Shown here piece after piece: positions 1 through 6,281 of a stretch of 7,042 bases of DNA (the first letter of the stretch is position 1; each line of letters starts with the position of its first letter). The DNA comes from Chloroflexota bacterium (GTDB taxonomy: Bacteria; Chloroflexota; Ktedonobacteria; Ktedonobacterales; Ktedonobacteraceae). Where the stretch lies: positions 1 through 7,042 of the forward strand of contig VBJK01000446.1 of NCBI GenBank assembly GCA_005879655.1, read 5' to 3'. A model generated the notes under the pieces. The model was not told where the DNA came from, searched no databases, and worked only from the letters and a program-made list of their open reading frames with translations. A program made the translations under genes and the position numbers.

Positions 1-631
1 TGGTTGTCCCTTGTAGACCAACATAGCGCTCCCAGCCCATTGGCGATGCAGCTTCGACGGCCATGCGTGCACCCACGCTCTTCGGTAGGACACTCTCTTT
101 ATACTCTGCGCTCTGTTCTTCAAACAGTTCCCAACTCGGCATACTTATTACACGGACAATGATACCATGCTGCCGCAACTTTTTGGCTGCATCTACGGCC
201 AGATAGACCTCGGAGCCAGTGGCGATAAGTATCAGTTGGGGAGCCTCTTCGCTATCAAGCAGGACGTAGCCGCCTTTGGACGCATTGCTGGCACTGGCCA
301 GTTCAGTACGGTCAAGTGTGGGCAATGCCTGTCTGGTCAGTACGATCGCTACGGGTCCCTTGCATGTGATGGCGGTACGCCAGGCTTCAGCGGTCTCGTT
401 GGCATCGCCTGGACGAATGACAGTCAGCTGAGGAATGGCACGCAAGGCTGCGAGCTGCTCGATTGGCTGATGGGTAGGCCCATCTTCGCCGAGGCCGATG
501 CTATCGTGGGTGAAGACATAAATAGTCTTGAGGCCCATCAGTGCAGCAAGGCGAATGGGTGGGCGCATATAGTCCGAGAAGATCAGGAAGGTTGCCCCAA
601 AGGGGATAAGACCACCATACAGGGCCATCCC
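1..631 (-). pseudogene. tkt: Transketolase, C-terminal part in shifted frame, continues past left edge
   Basis: Reading the minus strand from 631 down to the window edge gives about 210 codons without a stop. They match the rest of transketolase: [15 protein letters not shown] at the start, then THDSIGLGEDGPTHQP (substrate and TPP contact region), LTRQALP, and a C-terminal domain with IATGSEVYLAVDAA and VISMPSWELFEEQ, ending at the edge in YVGLQG. The last roughly 40-50 residues of the enzyme lie outside the window. Relative to E. coli TktA, about 25 residues between this piece and the upstream piece are absent, including the segment around Glu411 (GVRE). An ATG at 628 with purine-rich sequence before it could in principle allow re-initiation, since the upstream frame stops only at 583. 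A product from it would still lack the catalytic glutamate. I read it as a broken gene or an assembly error, not as a genuine split enzyme. Confidence 0.85.
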
Positions 632-1839
632 GCACCTAATCCCTTCATATATGTATTGGTAGAGGGTGCAAGGTCCGCTGAACCGCCAATGAGTGAGGTT
701 AGCCTTGGCGCGATTGCATTGAGTACCTGACCCGAAGCGGAGCGACTGGCCAGGGATTCGCCAGCTTTAAAGGTGGGAATAGCACTATCCCAACCTGCGG
801 GTAGCTCCCCGCTCAATTCCTGTTCCCAATGCGTAGCAAGTTCAGGATAGGCGCTGCTATAGGCTTGATATTGTTCCTGCCATGCCTGCTCCTGGGCGGC
901 ACCACGCTCAATGGCTTGACGGAAATAGGCGACAGCCTCTTCTGGCTCGTAAAAGGGTTCCTCCGAGGGCCAGCCCAGATTGCGCTTGGTCAGGATGACT
1001 TCTTGTGCGCCTAGCGGTTCACCGTGAGCTTTAGCGCTATCTTGCCGATTGGGACTGCCATAGCCAATATGGGTACGTACGATAATGAGCGATGGACGAT
1101 CAGTCTCGGCTTGAGCAGCCACAATCGCGGCTTCTAAGGTAGCGAGGTCATTAACATCGGGCACCTTCTCTACATGCCAGCCGTAGCTTGCAAAGCGCTG
1201 GCCAACATCTTCGCCAAAAGTTAGATCGGTTTGTCCCTCAATAGTGATCTTATTGTCATCGTAGAAATAGATCAACTTCCCCAATTTGAGGAAACCGGCC
1301 ATCGATGCGGCCTCTGCTGCAACACCCTCCATCAAGTCGCCATCGCTGGCAATAGCATAAATATAGTGGTCGATAATTGAATGGTTGCCCCGGTTGTAAC
1401 GATTGGCAAGAAAGCGCTGTGCAATGGCCATGCCCACGCCATTAGCAAAGCCCTGGCCAAGTGGACCAGTAGTAGTTTCTACACCAGCGGTTTCGCCATA
1501 CTCCGGGTGCCCTGGTGTAGAGCTTTCCCACTGACGGAAATTTTTCAGATCGTCCAAAGAAAGATCATAGCCGGTCAAATGCAACATGCTGTAAATTAAC
1601 ATAGAAGCATGGCCAGCGGAAAGGATAAAACGATCACGATTGACCCAGGCTGGATTGCGTGGGTTATAGCGCATAAAGCGGGTCCATAGTAAGTACGTGA
1701 GAGGGGCCAGTGCCATTGCGGTACCCGGATGCCCAGAATTAGCCTTTTGTACACCGTCCATAGCAAGTGTACGAATTGTATTGATACAGAGTTGTTCAAG
1801 TGTCTTCTGTCGTATTGGTGTCTGCTGCTGTATTGTCAT
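583..1839 (-). CDS. tkt: Transketolase, N-terminal part (frame broken by internal deletion)
   Basis: Transketolase is the cytosolic thiamine-diphosphate (TPP) enzyme that moves two-carbon ketol units between sugar phosphates in the pentose phosphate pathway or Calvin cycle. This frame gives 418 residues; the family usually has about 660. Visible family landmarks are SGHPG (35-39), GPLGQG (125-130), the TPP/Mg motif starting at D166-G-D168 and ending at N196 (YDDN), THIGYGSPN (256-264), KAHGEPLG (270-277) and GGSADLAPS (385-393), so the whole TPP pyrophosphate-binding domain and the beginning of the pyrimidine-binding domain are present. Homology stops at about L401-G402; the last 16 or so residues are out of frame, and the true continuation lies in another frame (see the entry at 1-631). 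The ATG start is supported by GGAGG 4 nt upstream. Identification is very secure; whether the product works is doubtful because the catalytic GVRE segment is missing. Confidence 0.9.
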   Translation of the reverse strand: MTIQQQTPIRQKTLEQLCINTIRTLAMDGVQKANSGHPGTAMALAPLTYLLWTRFMRYNPRNPAWVNRDRFILSAGHASMLIYSMLHLTGYDLSLDDLKNFRQWESSTPGHPEYGETAGVETTTGPLGQGFANGVGMAIAQRFLANRYNRGNHSIIDHYIYAIASDGDLMEGVAAEAASMAGFLKLGKLIYFYDDNKITIEGQTDLTFGEDVGQRFASYGWHVEKVPDVNDLATLEAAIVAAQAETDRPSLIIVRTHIGYGSPNRQDSAKAHGEPLGAQEVILTKRNLGWPSEEPFYEPEEAVAYFRQAIERGAAQEQAWQEQYQAYSSAYPELATHWEQELSGELPAGWDSAIPTFKAGESLASRSASGQVLNAIAPRLTSLIGGSADLAPSTNTYMKGLGAGWPCMVVLSPLGQPS

Positions 1840-1843
1840 TAAT

Positions 1844-1848
1844 CCTCC
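1844..1848 (-). promoter_or_regulatory. Ribosome-binding site of tkt
   Basis: The minus strand reads GGAGG here, followed by four bases and then the ATG at 1839. It is a strong Shine-Dalgarno match at slightly short spacing and fixes the transketolase start. Confidence 0.7.
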
Positions 1849-1868
1849 ATTCGTGGGTGCTTATTTAT

Positions 1869-1881
1869 TGTACATTGTACA
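1869..1881. promoter_or_regulatory. 13-bp perfect palindrome upstream of tkt, possible operator
   Basis: The plus strand reads TGTACATTGTACA: two copies of TGTACA around a single central base. It lies 30 bp before the tkt start codon, where a repressor site would be expected. Read on the minus strand it contains TACAAT, a possible -10 element, but no -35 hexamer lies at 16-18 bp from it. The palindrome is seen directly; a regulatory role is inferred from position only. Confidence 0.35.
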
Positions 1882-1980
1882 CTAATAACCCATCCTTATG
1901 ATACTACAGATGCGCACACAATTGTGCCCATTGCTATTGCTATTTTGTAGTGCCAGGATGAGTGCAGGTCTTTTTAATGA

Positions 1981-2006
1981 TGATATATGCTTATCAACAT
2001 ATATCA
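1981..2006. repeat. Inverted repeat (9-bp stem, 8-nt loop) between mutS and tkt
   Basis: TGATATATG (1981-1989) and CATATATCA (1998-2006) are perfect reverse complements separated by CTTATCAA. The stem is AT-rich and not followed by a run of T on either strand, so it does not look like an intrinsic terminator. It might be a protein-binding site or a weak RNA hairpin at the mutS 3' side. The remainder of 1840-2065 is AT-rich and non-coding, with two more short palindromes (CACAATTGTG at 1917-1926, GTAATATTAC at 2045-2054) and nothing else I can support. Confidence 0.4.
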
Positions 2007-2065
2007 CCTAGTTTGACCTTACTACTAATGTATAGTAAAAAGCCGTAATATTACAACTGTATTGC

Positions 2066-4867
2066 TCATTGGTCCTTTTTTGCCTTTTGTTGCAGTTCGT
2101 ACAGCTTACCAATGGCCTCGATTGGTGTTAGCTCATCGATGGCGAGCGCTTTAATCTCCTCGATAAGGGGATGCGGCTCGGAGGCTAGCAGTGTCATCTG
2201 CCAAGCGACCGGCATAGTCATATCGCGCATGGCCTTGCGGCGCATTTTTGCATCACCTTTGCGCTCTAGCTCCTCTAAAATTTCCTGTGCTCTGTGAATA
2301 ACTGGTCGCGGAATGCCCGCAAGTTGGGCAACATGGATACCATAGCTTCTATCAGCCCCACCAGGGACAATTTTGCGCAAGAAAATGATTTTGCCATCTT
2401 CTTCCGCTACTGCAACATTCAAGCAGCGAATGCGCGGCAACAATTGTGCAACCTCCACTAGCTCATGATAGTGAGTTGCAAAGAGCGTGCGCGCGCCACT
2501 GCGCTTATTGTTATGCAAGTATTCGACTACCGCGCGAGCAATGGCCAGTCCATCGTACGTGCTCGTACCGCGTCCGATCTCGTCCAGAATAATCAGACTA
2601 CGTGGTGTTGCATGATGCAAGATGTTTGCCGTTTCCACCATTTCGACCATGAAGGTACTCTGTCCGGTTGCCAGATCGTCTTGCGCGCCGATACGCGTAA
2701 AGATACGGTCAACAATGCCGATCTGGGCCACTTCTGCTGGCACATAACTGCCAAGCTGGGCCATCAGCGTGATCAAGGCAACCTGACGCAGATAGGTTGA
2801 TTTACCGGCCATATTGGGACCCGTAATGATCGCAATTTGAGATTCGTGGTTAGATAGGTTAGTATCGTTCGGGATAAAGGGTGTATCGGCCTGTGTTTGT
2901 TCAACCACCGGATGGCGACCGGCCACAATATGAATAGTATCCCCCTCGTTCAGTTGCGGACAACAATAGTTGGAGCGCGCTGCCACCTCGGCCAGACTGA
3001 GATAGACATCAATCTCAGCAAGTGCATGAGCCGTCGCCAGAATACGCTCTGCTTCGTGAATAGCAATATCTCCACGCAGTTGTATAAAGAACTCATTCTC
3101 CATTTTATTAATGCGTTCTTGCGCATTGAGCACGAGCGTTTCATATTCCTTCAGATCGGAGGTAATATAGCGTTCGCAACTCTTCAGCGTCTGGCGGCGC
3201 ATATAGTCAGCCGGGACACGGTTAAGCTGAGCATTCGAGACCTCAATAAAATAGCCAGAAGCTTTGTTATAGTCAACCTTCAGGGTACTAATGCCGGTAC
3301 GTTTGCGCTCGCGTTGTTCTAGATTAGCGATCCACTGGCGACCGTTCTGTGAAGCCTCTTTCAATTTATCCAGTTCCGCACTAAAGCCCGGACGGATAAT
3401 ATTCCCCTCGGTAATGCTGACGGGTGGTTCTTCGACAATGGCGTGTTCAATCAGCCTAATGATGTCGTTATTGTCCGAGAGACGCTGTATGAGCCGTGTG
3501 AGAGATGGCTTGTCGGCTATCTCGCTCTCGTCTATACAGAGCCGTATGTCATTGGCGGAGCGCAAACCGTTGGCCAGGGCCACCAAGTCGCGTGGTGTAG
3601 CGATGCGTTGGCGTACGCGGTTAATCAGCCGCTCGACATCGCCCGCCTTTTTGAGTGCTTCGGCCAAACGCGCCTGCAAGAGTGTATCATTGATCAGTTC
3701 ACCGATGGCCTTTTGACGCTCTTGTAGTTGCGTTATATCGAGTAGCGGCTGACCAATCCAGCGGCGTAGTAAGCGTCCGCCCATCGGACTACGTGTTCTA
3801 TCGAGCACCCAGAGTAATGAGCCTTTGCTAGAACCATGACGACCCGTCTCAAAGAGTTCCAGATTGCGCCGTGTGTATGGATCGAGCGTCATAAAGCCGC
3901 TGGTAGAATAGGTTTCCAGCACAATGAGTTGTTGCAACAGGCCTTTTTGTGTTTCCTGGACATAGGCCAATACAGCCCCAGCTGCGCGAATGGCTAGCGG
4001 AAATTGAGCACAACCGAAGCCTTCCAGCGAACTGACCTCAAACTGCTGCATGAGGCGATGACAAGCATCTTCTTCACTGAAGTAACGCGCGTCGTAAGGC
4101 GTGACATGACCAGCGATGCCTGTGAGCAATTTGCTCAGAGGGGCGTAGTCATCTTCTTCTGCTTCCTCCTCGATATCGGGAATTTCTGCATTTGCATTGC
4201 CATTGGCCCCCAGTTTCGTGACCTGTTTCTCGCTCATTACTGTTGCGAGCCAGCGGCGTTTACGATTGCCCAGGCGGCTATAGTGTGCTGGGATCAAGAC
4301 CTCTGCGGGTCCTACGCGTGAGATTTCCTGCTGGATGGCTAATTCTGGCTCCAGGGTATTGAATTGTGTGACGGCGAACTCACCTGTTGTGATATCGATA
4401 TAGGCAATGCCGACTGCGCTTTTTCCCGCAACGACGCTCGCCAGGAAGTTGTTGCGTTTGGCGGCAAGCATAGTGGGATCGATGACCGTGCCTGGTGTCA
4501 CGACACGGACCACTTCACGATCCACTAGTCCTTTAGCAAGTGCGGGATCGCTTGTTTGTTCACAAATGGCAACGCGATAACCTTTACTCACCAGCCGCGC
4601 CACATAGCCATCGGCGGCATGATGCGGGATACCTGCCATGGGTGACTTTGCACCACGGCCAAAGTCACGGCGTGTCAGGGCTATCTCCAATTCGCGTGCG
4701 ACGATTTCCGCGTCGTCGTCGAACATCTCGTAGAAGTCGCCCATACGGAAAAAGAGTATGGCGTCAGGATGCTGCTGTTTAATTTGTAGATATTGTGCTC
4801 TTACCGGGCTATGATTTGGTTGCTGTTTGGCATGCTCTTCAAATAACACGTCCGATCTTCCCTCCAT
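2066..4867 (-). CDS. mutS: DNA mismatch repair protein MutS
   Basis: MutS recognises mispaired or unpaired bases and, as an ATP-driven sliding clamp, starts mismatch repair in the cytosol. The 933 residues show the full MutS1 order. The mismatch-binding domain carries the Phe-x-Glu motif (F45-Y-E47 in GDFYEMF); connector, lever and clamp domains follow. The ATPase has Walker A GPNMAGKS (683-690), DDLATGQST (730-738), Walker B with D762-E763 and the FATHYHEL switch (796-803), followed by the dimerisation helix-turn-helix (about 840-853). QMTLL (890-894) matches the beta-clamp-binding motif of E. coli MutS (QMSLL), and the protein ends in the usual short C-terminal helices. It is about 80 residues longer than E. 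coli MutS, partly from an acidic insert near 215-245. The ATG at 4867 has no good ribosome-binding site; GTG at 4849 (residue 7) may be the true start. No mutL is visible in this window. Confidence 0.97.
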   Translation of the reverse strand: MEGRSDVLFEEHAKQQPNHSPVRAQYLQIKQQHPDAILFFRMGDFYEMFDDDAEIVARELEIALTRRDFGRGAKSPMAGIPHHAADGYVARLVSKGYRVAICEQTSDPALAKGLVDREVVRVVTPGTVIDPTMLAAKRNNFLASVVAGKSAVGIAYIDITTGEFAVTQFNTLEPELAIQQEISRVGPAEVLIPAHYSRLGNRKRRWLATVMSEKQVTKLGANGNANAEIPDIEEEAEEDDYAPLSKLLTGIAGHVTPYDARYFSEEDACHRLMQQFEVSSLEGFGCAQFPLAIRAAGAVLAYVQETQKGLLQQLIVLETYSTSGFMTLDPYTRRNLELFETGRHGSSKGSLLWVLDRTRSPMGGRLLRRWIGQPLLDITQLQERQKAIGELINDTLLQARLAEALKKAGDVERLINRVRQRIATPRDLVALANGLRSANDIRLCIDESEIADKPSLTRLIQRLSDNNDIIRLIEHAIVEEPPVSITEGNIIRPGFSAELDKLKEASQNGRQWIANLEQRERKRTGISTLKVDYNKASGYFIEVSNAQLNRVPADYMRRQTLKSCERYITSDLKEYETLVLNAQERINKMENEFFIQLRGDIAIHEAERILATAHALAEIDVYLSLAEVAARSNYCCPQLNEGDTIHIVAGRHPVVEQTQADTPFIPNDTNLSNHESQIAIITGPNMAGKSTYLRQVALITLMAQLGSYVPAEVAQIGIVDRIFTRIGAQDDLATGQSTFMVEMVETANILHHATPRSLIILDEIGRGTSTYDGLAIARAVVEYLHNNKRSGARTLFATHYHELVEVAQLLPRIRCLNVAVAEEDGKIIFLRKIVPGGADRSYGIHVAQLAGIPRPVIHRAQEILEELERKGDAKMRRKAMRDMTMPVAWQMTLLASEPHPLIEEIKALAIDELTPIEAIGKLYELQQKAKKDQ
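4859..4865 (-). promoter_or_regulatory. Candidate ribosome-binding site inside the annotated mutS start
   Basis: The minus strand reads GGAGGGA, overlapping codons 1-3 of the longest mutS frame and ending 9 nt before an in-frame GTG at 4849. Nothing comparable precedes the ATG at 4867. This favours a MutS six residues shorter, starting V-L-F-E-E-H, with the conserved mismatch-binding domain untouched. Confidence 0.45.
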
Positions 4868-4881
4868 TAAGCTCGGTTTCC

Positions 4882-4910
4882 AGTATATGCTTATTCTTAT
4901 GTGGCGTCAA
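4882..4910 (-). promoter_or_regulatory. Sigma-70-type promoter of mutS
   Basis: On the minus strand TTGACG (4910-4905) is followed after exactly 17 bp by TATACT (4887-4882); each hexamer matches the housekeeping consensus at five of six positions. Transcription would start near 4875. That leaves only about 8 nt before the ATG at 4867 but about 26 nt before the GTG at 4849. Confidence 0.65.
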
Positions 4911-4937
4911 TTTGCTGTGGAGCAATGGGCTAAGACT

Positions 4938-4966
4938 TTGATGAGAGATGACGACAGTTGTGTATT
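4938..4966 (+). promoter_or_regulatory. Possible promoter of the Ser/Thr kinase
   Basis: TTGATG (4938-4943), a 17-bp spacer and TGTATT (4961-4966) match the sigma-70 consensus at eight of twelve positions. A start near 4973 would give a leader of about 30 nt. It lies back to back with the mutS promoter, their -35 boxes 27 bp apart. The match is weak and is supported mainly by position. Confidence 0.3.
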
Positions 4967-5002
4967 AGGAAGTTAGCAACGTGAAGCAAAAGGATACCGG
5001 AA

Positions 5003-6094
5003 TTGCAGACGAAGTTTCTCAAAGGGAAAGTTGTGAGGAACCGCTATATCATCGAAGAACTGCTTGGCACAGGCGGTTTTGGAGCGGTTTATCGAGTACG
5101 GGATCGACACGTTAAAACTCATCTATTCGCACTCAAAGAGTTAATAGAACCCAATAAATATGAGCGCGAGAGCTTTGGCTTCGAGTGCGAACTCCTGAAG
5201 CAGCTCGACCATCCTGCGCTCCCTCATGTCTATCATGGTTTTGAGGATGAAAAAAATCATCGTCTCTACATGCTGATGGACTACGTGGATGGTATTAATT
5301 TAGAGAAGTTGCGGCAACACCAACCAGAGGAGTGTTTTACATTGCGGCACGCCCTTAAAATCATGGCTCCCATTATTGCCGCTATAGCCTATCTGCACGC
5401 TCAAAACCCGCCCATCATTCATCGTGATATTAAGCCAGCGAATATTATTGTGCCTTGGACTGGTGATGACTCTGTGCTGGTAGATTTCGGCATGGCGAAG
5501 ACCTATGAGCAAGACTCAACGACCACTGCGGTACGACACTGCTCTCCTGGTTATGGAGCACCCGAACATTATGCACAAGGCACGAATACCCGCACTGATA
5601 TTTATAGTCTGGCAGCTACGTTTTATGTCCTTCTTACTGGTACTATACCAGCTGATTCGCTGTACCGTATGACATGGCTAAGTAGCCAAGGTGTTGATCC
5701 GCTCAAGTCGGCCCTTGTTGTTGCCCCCAACGTGCCGCCAGCTGTCGCTGATGTCTTAACGCGTGCGATGGCCATCAATAGCAATGATCGTTTTGCCACC
5801 GTTGAGGAATTTTGGGATGCCTTGAATGAGGCTGTACCAGCACCTCTTCACGCACCTCCCCAGCAACTACCCCCACCCACATTGCCAACGGCGGTTGTCT
5901 CAGAGGCTTGCGATGATACTGCTCAGTCAAGTCGCGTGCCTGAGCAGCCACTCCCACAGATAATGGTGCGCAATGTGTTGCCAGCAGAAGCGCATGCTAC
6001 CAAGAAGCGCTCTGTGCTTCTTTCTATTACTGTATTGGCATTTGCCACTGTATTATTAGGTATTCTCTTTAATTTACTCAGACGCCCTGTTTGA
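5003..6094 (+). CDS. PknB-type serine/threonine protein kinase, C-terminally membrane-anchored
   Basis: A Hanks-type kinase that should phosphorylate Ser/Thr of cytosolic partners; its target cannot be told from sequence. All catalytic elements are present: glycine loop GTGGFG (22-27), ATP-anchoring K45 in ALKEL, helix-C glutamate probably E61, HRDIKPAN (140-147) with D142 as base, DFG (161-163), a Thr-rich activation loop (about 166-180), APE (186-188), DIYSLAAT (199-206) and R263 in NDRF. A Pro-rich linker (about 279-295) and a low-complexity stretch lead to KKR and one hydrophobic segment (about 337-357), after which only LRRPV-like residues remain. There is no PASTA, WD40 or other sensor domain outside the membrane. 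The start is TTG at 5003 with AGGA 8 nt upstream; the frame is closed by TGA at 4982. GTG at 5033 is an alternative start that still leaves the glycine loop intact. Confidence 0.93.
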   Translation: MQTKFLKGKVVRNRYIIEELLGTGGFGAVYRVRDRHVKTHLFALKELIEPNKYERESFGFECELLKQLDHPALPHVYHGFEDEKNHRLYMLMDYVDGINLEKLRQHQPEECFTLRHALKIMAPIIAAIAYLHAQNPPIIHRDIKPANIIVPWTGDDSVLVDFGMAKTYEQDSTTTAVRHCSPGYGAPEHYAQGTNTRTDIYSLAATFYVLLTGTIPADSLYRMTWLSSQGVDPLKSALVVAPNVPPAVADVLTRAMAINSNDRFATVEEFWDALNEAVPAPLHAPPQQLPPPTLPTAVVSEACDDTAQSSRVPEQPLPQIMVRNVLPAEAHATKKRSVLLSITVLAFATVLLGILFNLLRRPV

Positions 6095-6118
6095 CGGGGG
6101 CAACTACCTCCATGCTCT

Positions 6119-6271
6119 TTATGTTACCAATAGCCAATTTAGCCCCTTGGCTAGCAGTTCTTCATAGGGCGTCTGGGGCAGAACTATTACTTCGTAGTTC
6201 AGGCGAAGACACTCTTTCCCATTAGGTAACGTCAAAACCAGAGGTGGTGTCGGAACAGCACACTTCTTCAA
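6119..6271 (-). CDS. Small 50-residue hypothetical protein, TTG start
   Basis: A short frame not matching any family I recognise. It begins at a TTG 10 nt after the TAG stop (6282-6284) of the upstream minus-strand gene and ends with TAA at 6119. AGG (6283-6281), overlapping that stop codon, lies 9 nt before the TTG and could serve as ribosome-binding site, suggesting translational coupling. The product starts (L/M)KKCAVPTPP, has a strand-like middle (LVLTLPNGKECLRLNYEVIVLP), then PYEELLAKGLNWLLVT at the end, with an amphipathic pattern typical of real small proteins. No ATG or GTG exists in this frame, which stays open back to a TAG at 6347-6349. It could therefore instead be the out-of-frame tail of the upstream gene. 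It converges on the kinase, with 24 bp between the stop codons. Confidence 0.45.
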   Translation of the reverse strand: MKKCAVPTPPLVLTLPNGKECLRLNYEVIVLPQTPYEELLAKGLNWLLVT

Positions 6272-6281
6272 ATAACGGTAC

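Noticed and set aside
583..640. Programmed ribosomal frameshift in transketolase
   Set aside because: There is no slippery heptamer at the junction, and a frameshift would not restore the missing catalytic segment.
167..730. Open plus-strand frame of 187 codons
   Set aside because: It lies antisense to the clearly recognisable C-terminal half of transketolase and has no protein-like pattern of its own.
2897..3716. Two overlapping plus-strand open frames of about 141 codons each
   Set aside because: Both are antisense to the conserved clamp and core region of mutS; their length is explained by the codon use of mutS.
6084..6101. GCCC...GGGC around the kinase stop codon as a terminator
   Set aside because: Only four base pairs with a ten-base loop and no T-run; not enough to call.
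6131..6153. Hairpin TAGCCAA / TTGGCTA after the kinase, possible terminator
   Set aside because: The 7-bp stem has a 9-nt loop and no T-run on either strand, and it lies within the small 50-residue frame.
6181..6200. Inverted repeat GAACTA / TAGTTC with 8-nt loop
   Set aside because: The stem is too short and lacks a following T-tract; it falls inside a plausible coding frame and may be chance.
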